Origin: Struthidea cinerea
Lineage: Eukaryota; Chordata; Aves; Passeriformes; Corcoracidae
DNA: 64,000 nucleotides
Assembly (NCBI GenBank): GCA_013397865.1
Contig: VZTI01001686.1
Location: forward strand, 958,258 to 1,022,257
Reading direction: 5' to 3'
The notes below the pieces were generated by a model that did not search any database, was not told the DNA's origin, and saw only the letters and a program-made list of their open reading frames with translations. Numbering within the stretch: position 1 is the stretch's first letter; each line of letters opens with the position of its first letter. Of this stretch, positions 52,286-63,465 are shown piece by piece. The translations under genes were made by a program, and so were the position numbers.

Positions 52286-52375
52286 GTGCAAGACGAAACT
52301 TAAGAAATGATTTGCTGGTGGCAGCAGATTCAATCACCAACACCATGTCTTCTTTGGTAAAAGAACTAAATTCTG
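52286..52375 (+). CDS. DTNA: DTNA exon: alpha-DB1 tail, helical segment
   Basis: This 90-base exon completes Ser (A+GT) and encodes ARRNLRNDLLVAADSITNTM, then SSLVKELNS, ending in G of a split glutamate. Human has SRRNLRND; otherwise the segment is the same and is shared with beta-dystrobrevin, suggesting a conserved helix. The acceptor is GCTTCAG ending at 52285 and the donor is GTGAGT at 52376. Confidence 0.97.
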
Positions 52376-52897
52376 GTGAGTGAGGCTAACGAGGGGGAAT
52401 AGTCGCCACAGTGACATTTCACATTTATATGAAAGAAGTGGGATGTGGGAAAATACGTATCTTCAAAGCTTTTTATGCTTTTATTAAAAAAAAATCCCTA
52501 AATAACAATTTCTGGAACTCAGCAGGTCTCAAAGCCATGGATGTAGAATTGCAGCTGCATACAGTGAAAACTTGTGTGTTTGTCTGTGATTCCACATGGA
52601 GTGAGATTTCACTCTTTAGAAATTAGATTTAGCATAGATCATACAGGACCTGTTGCAAAATGCAATCTGTAGTATTACCATTAAAATATCCTGCCTAATA
52701 ATTGAAATGAGCAAAAGCTTCAGTATTTGGTACCAACACAAGAAGAAAACTATAAGCTTTGCCACTATAAGTAGAATAATATGCTTTTATTCACTGTGAG
52801 GAGGTGGCATTCTCAGTTGGAAGGGCAGAGAAATGCTTAAAGAAATAGGCAAGTATATTTACTTGGTGAAAGTTAAATGGGAATTTTTGGTTCGCAG
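52376..52897 (+). other. Intron
   Basis: A 522-base AT-rich intron with an A run near 52486-52494. No feature recognised. Confidence 0.9.
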
Positions 52898-53066
52898 AAG
52901 TGGGCAGCGAGACAGAGAGCAATGTGGATTCTGAGTTTGGACGGACTCACTTTGATGACCTGGTTCCATCCCCGACATCTGAGAAGGCTTTCCTGGCACA
53001 GATCCATGCCCGGAAGCCAGGATACATCCACAGCGCTGCTGCCACCGGCTCCATCCGCAGTGACAT
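52898..53066 (+). CDS. DTNA: DTNA exon: acidic/serine tail specific to alpha-DB1
   Basis: This 169-base exon completes Glu (G+AA) and encodes VGSETESNVDSEFGRTHFDD, then LVPSPTSEKAFLAQIHARKP, then GYIHSAAATGSIRSD, ending in AT of a methionine codon. Human differs modestly (FARTQFED, SGATTSTMRGD). Beta-dystrobrevin lacks this segment, so it fixes the gene as DTNA. The acceptor is TTCGCAG ending at 52897. The donor is GTGGGT at 53067; a nearby GTACCT at 53071 would break the frame and is not favoured. Confidence 0.96.
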
Positions 53067-53800
53067 GTGGGTACCTGCTCGACGCCCCTTCCTGATCTCA
53101 TTCTTCCTCCTTTGAAAACAATGTGCAGCACGCAGTGTTTCCTCTCCCTCTCAATTATTTGGTTAAAAAAACCTATAAATCCAAGTGAGGACTGCTTCAT
53201 GGTTACATAGTAGTGGGCTCTGTAAACAACAAAGGCCAGAACTTAGGACTCTCTCAGGAGTGAGCTGTCTCACATCCAGCCTGGTACACTCAGGCAGCAT
53301 GGAGGCTGTGGGACAGCTGTTTTCCCTAATAAGCCCTGCAGTCCTATTCCCTGTTTATCCATACTGAGGGACCTGTTGGGGCTCACTGAAAAAGGAGAAA
53401 TGTGTAAATGGAAAACACAGAATGCTTTTCATTGACCTGCTTAACTGATGAACAAACAGATTGATTTTTACAACCTGATCCTTCCTTTCAGAGGCAATAG
53501 GCATCTTTCTAGTTATTTTTAGTTCAGTCTCTTTGTATGAAGTTATTGAGAACTTTGTTGCTCATTTCCTCAGGGTAGTGCCTTCAGCGGAATATGCCCT
53601 TTGGGGTGCTTCATCAGTGCCAGATCACTGGAGAGGGGAAATACAAGAAGTGTTCTCCACTGACAGGAAAATACTAACCAGTGGAGCATGTGGTTAGACT
53701 AAAAGTATCCCACAGTCCTCATAGATTACAATAAAGGGAAGTTTTATTGACTCTGAATGTCATTCATCTCAGGAGGCTATTTATTAATAATTGTCTTTAG
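53067..53800 (+). other. Intron
   Basis: A 734-base intron, unique sequence, ending ATTGTCTTTAG. Nothing recognised. Confidence 0.9.
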
Positions 53801-53933
53801 GGTTACAGAAGATGGAGACCCTTATGTCAGAGCAGATGATGAAAATTACGAGAACGACTCTGTCCGCCAGCTGGAGAACGAACTGAAAATGGAGGAGTAC
53901 CTGAAGCAGAAGCTGCAGGATGAGGCATACCAG
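53801..53933 (+). CDS. DTNA: DTNA exon: tyrosine-containing end of alpha-DB1
   Basis: This 133-base exon completes Met (AT+G) and encodes VTEDGDPYVRADDENYENDS, then VRQLENELKMEEYLKQKLQD and EAYQ, ending on a full codon. Human has VTEDADPYVQPEDENYENDS. Tyrosines in this region are the known phosphorylation sites that distinguish alpha-DB1 from shorter isoforms (literature knowledge). The following segment is a short amphipathic helix. The donor GTGGGA (53934) is sub-optimal; ignoring it adds 13 residues before TGA at 53973-53975. Because the exon ends in phase 0, it can join either the exon at 57188 or the one at 63156. Confidence 0.96.
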
Positions 53934-55120
53934 GTGGGAGAAGGACACCAGCTGCCCATGTTTCTCCATAAGTGAGAAAGGATGATGTGCCTCAGGTGCC
54001 CAGTGCCATCTAACCAGCCCTGGGCTCTGGGATGTGATCTCGGTTACCAGAGCAGCCACATTCCAAAAGCTGCTGCCCGCCTTCCACAGAAACACATGCA
54101 TTCAGCCTTTGTGCAGATCCAAGACCACACTGCCTGAGGGTACCAGGGAACCAGGTGGGACAGAACTGCCTCTGAGCTTGTTCTCTGCCCATGCCTACCA
54201 AGTCACTTAGATCTCATTCCCCGCTACCATAGGTGCTGGTTGGTGGTGTCGAGATGTCCTGTTATTTTCAGATCTTTTTTTTCTCCAGTAGCAAAAAACA
54301 TTCACAAGGGTTTCTCCAGTGTGAACTGAAGCTCAAGCGCAGTCTGTGTGCTACTGTCGTTGTCAGAATCTGGAGGTAGAGAAAAGGTTCTGAAACGAAT
54401 TGTATCCCAGAGGACCAAGTATTCAACAAGCATCTGGTGCAGAGGAGCCTGGGGATTTGTTATTAAACACCTCCCTGAGGAAGGTCTCAAAGGGCATTTG
54501 TTTAAGAGTCTGAGTAAAGCAAATATGCCAGGAGGAACTGGAATTCTGTAGATGTCCATATCTGCATCGTGGTCTCCATTTCTACCTGATGTTGCAGATT
54601 ATTGCCATGTTTTCAGTTATTCTGACTTGGAATATCTGAATTTAAAATACCTTACTTCTTATAATGTTGGAAGTAGTGTCAATAGGAAGGAAAACCTAGT
54701 TCAGTCATTTGGGAGGGGAGCTGAAGCAAGCAAAAATAACTTTGTTCCCATATGGTGATTGGCTCAAATATGGACCTCACTCCTAAAGAACATATTAAAT
54801 GAGGTAAAAAAAATTAGACATGTACTGAGAGATCAGATGTCTGCAAATAAGGTTCAAAATCACTTTATGGGCAGGAATTCTTTAAACTGCTGATTTCCAG
54901 GAGCTAATAAAATCTAGCCTTTTTTTCTGGTAGTTTTCCTCTAGTGTTCTGTTCTGGTCACTTTGGAGACAATCTGTGTCTGACAGGCTTGTGTTGTAAT
55001 GAAGATTGGCTGCTCTTTTGGTCTTCTTTTCTGTAAAGCTGCTAGGATATGTTAGTCTTGTAAAAGTTCATTGAGTCTTATCAAAATTTGAGGTAACTTC
55101 GAGGTTGATGTGAACATCTT

Positions 55121-55148
55121 TTTGTTGTTGTTATTATTGTTGTTGTTT
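55121..55148. repeat. TTG/TTA triplet simple repeat
   Basis: Consecutive TTG and TTA triplets with minor interruptions; an ordinary intronic microsatellite. Confidence 0.85.
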
Positions 55149-55849
55149 ATGTAGACCTGCTACATGCCTGTGGTAGCTTGCCAAAAACCATTTCATTGCA
55201 GAGGTCTTTAAGGACATGACAAAAGGAGCAGGATTGTTACAGATCATCTACTAAGGCAACAGCCGGTGACATAGGGGGTGTTGTCAGAATTTTTTATCCA
55301 AGACAGGAAATGTCAAAAATCATAGCCTTTGAACTTCTGAACAGGATGAACAACTACTGCTGATGTAATGAAAAGTAGTTGTCAGTTTAGAGAAGGAGTG
55401 CCTAAATAGTCACAGCTGTCAGGCATCAAATAATAAATGTTATTCTTGATGGTAAAAAATCAGTTTTCTTCAGAAGGAACAACAGACCAGTTTGACTGTA
55501 TTTTGGTTACAGTATGGAAGTGCAATATATGGCAATGGTGCTACTTGAGTTCGACAAGTTACAACGGAATTTTGTACATGCATAAAATACAGTATGTGTG
55601 TGCACTGCAAATAATGGCAGAAGTTGTACATGTCCTTGATGGCACTGGCTGCTACTCTTGCTTCAGTCAAAATAGTTTTTCTGCTGTTTTCCACCAACAT
55701 TCCCAGAAGAAGCGGAGGAAATCTTCCCCCTATTAACATCAGAGTAAAAATCCTGAATTTAGGTGAGGCGAGACTACAAGGTGAAGTTTATTCCCCATTG
55801 TTTCACATTTATTTGTTTCCACCAGGGGAACAAAAACGGACAAAAAGCC

Positions 55850-55870
55850 CACACACACACACACACACAC
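55850..55870. repeat. (CA)10 microsatellite
   Basis: Ten uninterrupted CA units followed eleven bases later by an A13 run (55882-55894). It is probably length-polymorphic. Confidence 0.95.
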
Positions 55871-57187
55871 GCTCCCCTGCCAAAAAAAAAAAAAGGGCTT
55901 TTTTTTTAGTCAAAAATATATTCACTGAGGGAACAGAAAGTCCTCATTCTAGACAAGTTCTGCTTAACAGCATTTTTCCAAAAAAAGTTTCATGATGTAC
56001 TTTACTGTCCATGAGATTGTCAGCTCCTATCAGGCAGTGATTTGACAGTAGTGATTTGTAAGTAGAATCTATTTTTAGTTGGATACCACAGCCCCAAAGC
56101 ATGTAATGGCAATGCATGAGAAGTCCTTCCCAGTATGGTTGATGCCATTTAAATTAGGGAATGGGGTTAAAGAAAGCAAAAAAAAGTGTTACGTTAATAG
56201 GGACTACTAAGATGATTAGGAGCTGGTTGGATAGTGTCATATATTGATCCCAAGACATGCTTTGGCATTGGTTGTTTTCTGCAATTTGCTGTTTATTTTG
56301 TGGTATTTTGCTCTTTCTATTCCTTTTTCTACTAATATCACCGAGTATTCTAAAAAAGCCACAACTTTCTACTTGGAAAAACAAAGGAAAATTGGGAAAT
56401 TTCTGTTCAGGGTATCCTGTTGAACCGAGGCCAGGTCAACTATTCTCATTTGCATCAAGCCATTGGATTTTATTACAAGCTGTTTTACTGTTTGTACTCA
56501 CACGTACACTGCATTCATCTGGATTGCCAAAAAAAGTCAGAAGCTGTAGATACCGTAATGCAGCTGTCAGCTGAAAAACTCTGCAAGAAGGAACTCCTAC
56601 TAAGGTTGCAGAATGGTCACCTCAGTAACAAGCTGGTAACCATTTTTATGTTATTAAATGTCTCACTTCGTGTAAAATCAGCACATTTAGAAAAACACGT
56701 AGATGTAGTGTAGCATGAAAGATGGCTGGCCCAAACCCACTCTTGTTATTTTGTGTCACCTTGTCTCCAAGAAAGATTTTTATGCTGAACTCTAAATTAG
56801 TATTAAAGTATGAGCAAAAAACCCAAGATACATAGGGAAATCAGGGACATGAAACCTTAGAGGAGGCTTCTTTCTCTCTCTCTATTTTTTTTTAAGCATG
56901 TTGTAAATAACAAGTATCTGTATCAGAAAAAAACCCAGACACATTTGATGCACAGGTGTAAATGCTAACAGTGTGTATCCTCCCACATCTGCTTCCACTT
57001 TTGGTCTTGGTACAGTCTTTTGCTGATATGTTGTGTAAGACAGTTTTCACTGGGTTTATTTTCTGGGTCCCTAATTGCTCCCTTTATTTCTAGGCTTGTG
57101 CATGGCTTTTTTCAGAATAATACACTGCCTGGCTGCTCACGGGCTTAATTTGTCATCTTCCTGTTTTCTGTCCTTTGTTACCTACAG

Positions 57188-57232
57188 GTCAGTTTGCAAA
57201 GTTGAGTGCAATATTCTTCTCTCTCCTCTCAA
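57188..57232 (+). CDS. DTNA: DTNA exon: standard alpha-DB1 C-terminus (VSLQS stop)
   Basis: Joined to Gln at 53933, GTC AGT TTG CAA AGT TGA encodes Val-Ser-Leu-Gln-Ser and stops (TGA 57203-57205). Human alpha-DB1 ends Val-Ser-Leu-Gln-Gly, so this is the orthologous terminus with one changed last residue. The acceptor is CCTACAG ending at 57187. A perfect donor, GTAAGT, at 57233 follows CTCTCAA, so the exon can be a 45-base internal exon whose stop lies 27 bases before the junction. That is inside the roughly 50-base limit that normally protects a transcript from nonsense-mediated decay. Alternatively it may be a terminal exon ending after AATAAA at 57623-57628. Confidence 0.9.
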
Positions 57233-57622
57233 GTAAGTATTATTAGAATTTAGAAGAAAGTTTGGAATTAATCCTCATCATATACGTTTCAGTTGCAATG
57301 CATCTTGTGGCACCTGAACAATCACAATGCTGTTTCTTTATCCTTTTAACCTGTGTTGGGATGCCTTGGATTCTCTCTGAATCAGTTCTAATTTATGGAT
57401 CTGTGGTCCTAGTCCCATGGTTTCCTGTTAAGCCATCAACCTTTTTATATTTTTCCTTTGTTGACCATCAGAGTGAGAACGTGGCCTTTTCATCCCTGAG
57501 GATGATGACAAATATGTTAGCCAGTACAGAGAAACCTTATCCAGAAGATAAGGAACCATATTACATTTCAGGAGACCTAGGTTTAATTCCTTTCAATGCT
57601 TTATTCTTCTTAGGATAACTGA

Positions 57623-57628
57623 AATAAA
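57623..57628 (+). promoter_or_regulatory. Candidate poly(A) signal for the VSLQS-ending transcript
   Basis: AATAAA with a GT-rich stretch (CTAGTGTGTGAAAC) some 30 bases downstream, 418 bases after the stop at 57205. It would be used only if the donor at 57233 is ignored. Its use is not shown by the sequence alone. Confidence 0.45.
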
Positions 57629-59588
57629 TAATTTCTGATGAGATCAGAACATCTACTCTAGTGTGTGAAACAGGAGTTACGCAAACGTTAAAGAAAGCGA
57701 TCGTCCAGCTGCTGAACCACAGAGGTGTCCTCAGGTGTGTTGTGGAGGTTTAAAATGCCCCAATCCAAGTGGAAGGCACTCTGCTACTGGATAGAGTCTG
57801 GCAGTTCAGAAATATGGCAAGATCTAGAAACTCCCTGCTGTCCCATATCCAGGTCGTGTTCCTTACCCGTGCCAACCTCACAGTTGCAGCACTGAGATTA
57901 TTGCCAAGTTTAGCAATTGTGTTTCTCCTCAGGAAGGCAGACAACATCTATTTTTATGAAGTAGCCTGTTACTCTGAACATTTGCCCAGGAAATGGGAGA
58001 CCACACGTTTCTTGCCTCAGCTGAAGCCGTGGATTCTGCATTTCTGACTTTCTAGGAGAGGGCAGTGCCCTGCTGTGAAGATGGCACTGAGACAGTGCTG
58101 TCCATCCTGCTGAGGCACTGAACCATGGGATGACGGGGACAGAAAGGGAGGAGAAATCAGAATAGGGATCTGATTCTGGTCTGCAAACTGAGCCTCTTCC
58201 TCAAAGCCAGAACTAAAAGCAAGCAGAGGTCAACAATCAAATGGACACTAGAGTTTGGGAGCAGGGTCATGTTCAGATAAGCAAAACCAGTGAACTAGGC
58301 TGTGCCAACTCTAACAGGAACTCATATTGTTAAATTTTGTGTGTCATGTTTTATGGTAGACCTCCTTATTTATGCGGCGGTTTTGGTGGTAAAACTTGAC
58401 CCTGTTTCAAGGGGTTTGCATTTTCTGATGACAGTGAAATTTGACTGTTAAAATGTGTACCTTGTGAAAGCAGCTGCTAGTGGGTGTTTCCAAAGCATCT
58501 GTCTCAGTGTCTCTTGCAGCTGAAGCAGAATAATGTGAAAAGCAAATAAACTGCAATACCCAGAGTACTATAAACACCAAATAACTGCTCATAAAAATTC
58601 TCCTAATGTTGCCCCTCAGGTTACATTCATTTTCTCAGTAGCCTTGTTAAAAACGTGAGCCATGTAGAGTTTCCTAAACATTGATGGCCAGAAAAATAAG
58701 TTTTCTTACTCTGTTTTGGTGCAGTTGTCAGTTTTAGATCAGGTGAAAAGTAAAATGGATCTTTCAACAACGTGTGTGTATAACTATGTATATAGTGGAA
58801 ATTATATATATAACTGAATATAATTACAATTTGCAATAATAAGTCAAAAAACCCCTTTTTAATTAGAATTACAAAACTCAGGCACTTCCATTTAAGGTTT
58901 CCTTTTTTGTTGGGAAGCAGTGTTAACATAATGATGTGGGGAAACATACTGTCCTAAAGCCTGCCTTTCTTGAAAATACGTATCGTGTCTCAAATTAGCA
59001 GAGCTCTGAGACTGAGCTAGTATTTCCTCTCCTGGATGATTTTTGAAACATTTTGAACCCTTGTCAAAAAGAAAGATTTTTCATAGTGAGATTCTTTTTG
59101 GCTCCCAAGGGAGCCCCTTGGCTGGTACCTAAGACTGTAACATTCCCAGGAGCTATAAAAGCCCAGCCCTGCAGAAGTTAGCATCCAAAACTGGTGGACT
59201 TGGCACTTCACCTATATCCACAAGAACAAAATGTATTATGGTGCATTATGATAAATACATCTTCACTTGGTAAGTGAATCTTCTCAAGATGCACTCTGTT
59301 GTGAATATGGAAGTCTGTCATATCTTGTCTGTTTTATTTGGTACTTACATTTCACAGGACTGGAAGAATAACTTCAAAATAGTTTATACCAGTCATGGTA
59401 TCTCAAGTGCTTTTGCAGTTTTCATTGGGTTCTTGCTTGAAGCTTAGAAGCTGCATAAAGAGTTTTATTTCTAAGCCCTTATTCAGTCAATAATGGTACA
59501 AATACAGTTGCTATGGTCCTAGATGGCCATAGGAAGTAGAAAGCCAACAGACTTTCCTGTCTCACACCATGTTACATCTGTGTTTATT

Positions 59589-59603
59589 AAAAAAAAAAAA
59601 AAA
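59589..59603. repeat. A15 homopolymer
   Basis: Fifteen consecutive A residues. No SINE or processed pseudogene is recognisable just upstream. Confidence 0.9.
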
Positions 59604-61493
59604 TACTATGGAGGAAATGAGATCAGTTCATTGTAGCCCCTTATGAGTGATACTGCAGCTGATGGCCAGCCGCAGAGTTTTGTTCATGGCCTAATTCATC
59701 TGGAGTTGATGTTATTTGATTGACGCTTTTTGCAATCTAGTTGCATTTGCATCTTTAAAAGCGCAGTGTACAATTCTCCTGAATTGATTTTAAATAGCGT
59801 CTAGTATAACAAACTCCCAAGAGAGCGAGTCCAGTAATATATAAAACATAATTTAATCCTGTTTTCAATTTACTTTTTATGTTAAATGTACTCAAGTAAA
59901 GAAACAGTGTGAATTTGAGCTTGTTTTCATCGGGCACTAGGCAGATCTTGACATTACGTGAAACTGAAACTTTGATGTTACTTTACCTTTATCCCCTTGA
60001 TAGCATTTGGTCTTTTGCCAAGGATGGCCAACGGGAGCAGAAAGCCTGCGTTTCAGAAACTGGCTGAAAAGTTGTCATTTTCATTTAGTTGCTGTTGACT
60101 TGTGCAGTGGACGTGTCCCCACGAGACCTACAGTCTCCTAGATTTTCTAAAGCTGTGCTTTCTTAGTGCTGGCACACGTTTGAACTGCTCGTGCCTAATT
60201 CATTTATATGCATTATTGTAACAGGAGAGAAGGTGTGAAAAGCTAACAGAAATCAGACCTAAAGCATCCACTGAGAGGGAGTACAGGGAGGAGGCTTTAT
60301 TACAGGTTTTGTTCTCAGATTTTAACTGTGATTTTCCCTATCTTGACAAAAACGTAATAATTTCAGTTAAAGATTTAGTTCCATTCCCACTCCAAACCCT
60401 CTCACTCTCTCAAAACCTTGTAACATGAACTGTTGTGGGTTCTGAGGCTTTGGGTGTCTGTGGGTGACATTTTCCATTGCAAAAGTGACTGAACGGTTTG
60501 CATTGAAACAGGTGGAATTTTTTACAAGCACAAAAACCCCAAATTCTCTCAAATTTTTGATTTTAAAGAAGGCATTCTTTAAAAATACTATATATTCAAC
60601 TTGGTTGTTTTTCCAGGACAGAATTCATGTTCGGTAACACATTCATATTTTTCTCATCTCTTGCCATTTTTTCGAACCTCTGCTTTCATGTTTACCAGCA
60701 GAGATTAGGAATATCATCAAATGTCAGGTGATAAAACCCATGGGCCAAGGGAGATGGTGTGGTCAGTCTAGTCCAGTCTTTTTTGGTTTTTTCTTGAACA
60801 AGTACATAAAAGCCAGCATTATCTGGACCATTCCGTTTGAAAATAACAGGAGCATAACAGCGCAGTAATTTTCAAAAATGTCTGCTACATTCACTCAGCT
60901 ATGTTTTGGTTTTCTTTTCTTTTTGGTTTATTTTTCTCCCTAAGTCCTCCTCTTCTTAGCATGTAGGCGTGAAAAACACTGTAAAAAACTGTGACCAAGT
61001 TAACAGGGAAGAAGCAGCTTTAATTTGTGAATTCAGTTCTAAAATTACACAAGTGATAGGGATGTTTTTTGAAAAATGACTGGATGATAAGTAACAGAGA
61101 AGAACCGGTGGATTAAGTAACAGAAGAGGTCAAGAAACAGTTTTATATCATGACAAATCATACAGGTCTTAACTTGGAATTAATTTTGGTTCTTCCAAAA
61201 CGTTGCGATGAATTTAAAGCTCTGCGGTTCATTAGTACTCATTATTTCTTGTAGGATAATCTATCCCAGCGCTGGCTGTGGAGCAGAGAGAAGCCTGGAG
61301 AAAATTTAGAATAACCCTTCCCACACTCCACCAAAGAGAAGTAATTTATCCAAAAAATATGAAGCAAACCCAAATACTTAACATTACAGTCAATGTGTCT
61401 TAATGCTTCCCATGTTTCACAAGCCACTCTTATTTTACTCTTGTGGTTTATAATGGTACCATCACTAAATATGAGATGTTCCCATATTTTTGT

Positions 61494-61695
61494 ATATTAG
61501 GAAAAATTTTGTCACCTAAAGGGTTGTCAAGCATTGAAAACAGGCAGCTGAGGGAAGTGGTTGAGTCACCATCCCCAGAGATATTTGAAAGGCATGTGGA
61601 TGTGGCACTTGGGAACATGGTTTAGTAGTGAGACTTGGCAGTGCTGGGTTAATGGCTGGACTCAATGATCTTTTCCAACTTAAATGATTCTATGG
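61494..61695 (+). mobile_element. CR1 LINE 3'-end fragment, sense to DTNA
   Basis: The segment follows the CR1 3' UTR in order: AGGAAAAATTTTGTCACC (61500), GGGTTGTCAAGCATTGAAAA (61521), AGTGGTTGAGTCACCATCCC, GATGTGGCACTTGGGAACAT, GACTCAATGATCTTTTCCAA, and it ends with ATGATTCTATGG at about 61684-61695. It is 5'-truncated to roughly 200 bases and non-coding. It is oriented with the host gene, unlike the other two CR1 3' ends. Confidence 0.92.
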
Positions 61696-63155
61696 TTTAC
61701 ATAACCCTGAAACTGATTCAGTAAAAATCGATCTGAGGCAGCTGAGAACTGACCTCTTCCATGCCTTTGATTTGCAATTTTTGTCTGAATTGTGAAGAGC
61801 AAAACGTTCCTTTGCTAAGATTTCCAAATTAGTTTGCAGACTTAAGTGGTACAGGTGCGTGCCTGATTTTTAAAAGACATCATTTAAAATGTAACTCAGA
61901 AATTTTTTATGAAACTCTCATTAGACTTGCAGTGCAGGCTTCCTTTGCATTTATCAACAAAATGTTAATGCTTGTCTTTTGTAAGACAAGTCATCTGACA
62001 CAAGGAGACACTAAATTAAGATCATCGTACCATTGGGCATGCTTAGGTCTTAAGGAGTGGGGTGGAAGTGTTTGTGCTGGAATAATTAATACAATCAAAT
62101 GGTCTCAGGAAGGAGAAGCAGCAAACTAAACTACCTGACCTTTCTTCATTCATCACATTTAATTTAACTATTTTTGCTGGAGTTTCATCTCCCATCTTTT
62201 AGACCAGCTTTATGCCTGAAATGAGTAGAAAAGAATTCATGTGTAGGGAGTGGTCTGTTACGCTGTGATTATCATATCTCATTCAATGCAGAATGGTTTT
62301 CTCGCTGAGTTAGTTCAAGAGTAAAAGGGATGAGTTCCTTAACTTTGGAAGGCTCAAATATGTAAACAGCATCTTTACAACAGATGTGCCAAAAGCAGAA
62401 GTTTGCGGTATTACCTGACTGTAGATCCTGACGGAGTTCTGAGAAGGAGCAGCAGTAACCTATCAAGCATTTTTCCATTACCAGCTAAAACCTTGATGTC
62501 TCTCCTGGAGAGGAGTAGGAATGTAGGAATTTGACATACTCACTGATGCTTCAGGATGCAGAGGAGCACCAGCAGAAACTGGTGCACCAGTGGACTAGGC
62601 TGTTCATGAGCTGCAGCACCCAGAATGACCCTTTCAAGTAACAACAGGTTTTCTTAGACGCTGTAAAACATACCCAGGGCGAGAAATTTACGTGTGAGGG
62701 GAGGCTCATGATGGTGAGTGACTGTTAGTCAAGTGCCTGAACACTGCACAAGGGGAATAAAACATGGTTTCGCTTCCAACATTCTATTCATAGAGCAATT
62801 TGGAAAGGTGAAATGGAAAGGAAAATGGGAGCACTGCAAATCTGTGTCAATGCAGACTGAGTTACCCCAAGGTCCCATAGCAGAGCAGGCAACAGTCTTC
62901 TTGCCCGCAGCAAGGAAAGTTTCCAACTTCCCTCATGCGCTGCAAGTTTCTATTTACAGCTCAAATACCTGTGGCTCACCTAAGTAGAATGGCTTTTTTC
63001 CTTTTTTAACTCCTTGAGGGATAACCACAGGAATTGGCCAGCTCTTTTTTTCTCTCAATAAAGCAGCAGTCAGAGGCTTTACTTGCTCTGCCTGCGTGCG
63101 TGCAGCATCTTAAACCAGCACTCTTTAAAGGCCTTCTGTAAACGTTTCTCAACAG

Positions 63156-63311
63156 GGAAGCTGCAGTCAGACAGACAATGAAAGCTACGTAAGAACTGAT
63201 GATGAGGAGAGCTGCTTTCGGACAGATGATGAAGAAAACTCAGCTGCAAACTTCACAGAAGAGTGGAACCAAGAGGTGCAGCGTCTCTTGACAAAAAAAT
63301 CACATAACTAA
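63156..63311 (+). CDS. DTNA: DTNA terminal exon: alternative acidic 51-residue C-terminus
   Basis: Spliced directly from 53933 (phase 0), this exon continues the frame for 51 residues and stops at TAA 63309-63311. It starts GSCSQTDNESYVRTDDEESC, continues FRTDDEENSAANFTEEWNQE and ends VQRLLTKKSHN. A ten-residue unit is repeated in tandem (SYVRTDDEES, then CFRTDDEENS), and both copies echo PYVRADDENY of the exon at 53801. The acceptor is TTTCTCAACAG ending at 63155. If the 57188 exon is included instead, this exon is only 3' UTR. The clean frame, acidic composition and internal repeat argue for real coding use. I cannot recall with certainty whether this end has been described in mammals. Confidence 0.72.
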   Translation, partial: GSCSQTDNESYVRTDDEESCFRTDDEENSAANFTEEWNQEVQRLLTKKSHN

Positions 63312-63465
63312 GTTCTGAGGACTGTAGCACAGTACTTTTGTTCTAAGAGTTGTAGTTTGTAGATGTGTGGTTTTTGACAACAAGACTTTTGTTTAAGGCT
63401 AACTTATATTAGCTACATCTTCTGTAACATGGCTCATTACCGGCGAAGCAAACAGACTGACGCGC

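Larger units (their letters stand above)
53934..57187 (+). other. Intron with simple repeats
   Basis: A 3.3-kb intron. It contains a TTG/TTA triplet run (55121-55148), a CA repeat (55850-55870) and an A13 run (55882-55894). The 97-codon open frame at 56420-56713 resembles nothing known. It ends GTTACCTACAG. Confidence 0.85.
57233..63155 (+). other. Intron between the two C-terminal exons (or downstream UTR), with a CR1 fragment
   Basis: A 5.9-kb stretch. It includes a possible poly(A) signal at 57623, a TA-rich patch near 58787-58823, an A15 run (59589-59603) and a plus-strand CR1 3' end at about 61494-61695. Open frames at 57262-57618 and 57769-58047 have no known relatives. It closes with CTTCTGTAAACGTTTCTCAACAG. 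Confidence 0.83.
6219..63311 (+). other. DTNA: DTNA gene span, alpha-dystrobrevin (5' end outside window)
   Basis: Twenty plus-strand exons form one continuous reading frame matching vertebrate alpha-dystrobrevin from about residue 122 to the end. Every junction has GT-AG borders and matching codon phase. The protein lies under the plasma membrane, binds dystrophin or utrophin through its coiled coil and syntrophins through adjacent helices, and works at the neuromuscular junction, in muscle and in glia (family knowledge). Alpha rather than beta is supported by the linker with SLSCASSREPLHPMFPD and by the long tail after the coiled coil (AFLAQIHARKPGYIH), which beta-dystrobrevin lacks. The summed exons give 621 residues without the 18-base microexon, close to the roughly 622 expected from human. 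The start codon and first exons lie before base 1. Confidence 0.97.

Noticed and set aside
56420..56713. 97-codon frame with a hydrophilic KKELLLRLQNGHLSNKL stretch
   Set aside because: Looked briefly like a coiled-coil exon, but has no matching splice phase or homology to any dystrobrevin tail.
57262..57618. 118-codon hydrophobic open frame after the VSLQS exon
   Set aside because: No known family, no splice context; falls in the intron or UTR downstream of the stop.
63156..63311. Last exon as part of the neighbouring MAPRE2 gene
   Set aside because: MAPRE2 lies downstream of DTNA in human, but this sequence does not resemble EB2 and its frame joins DTNA phase 0.
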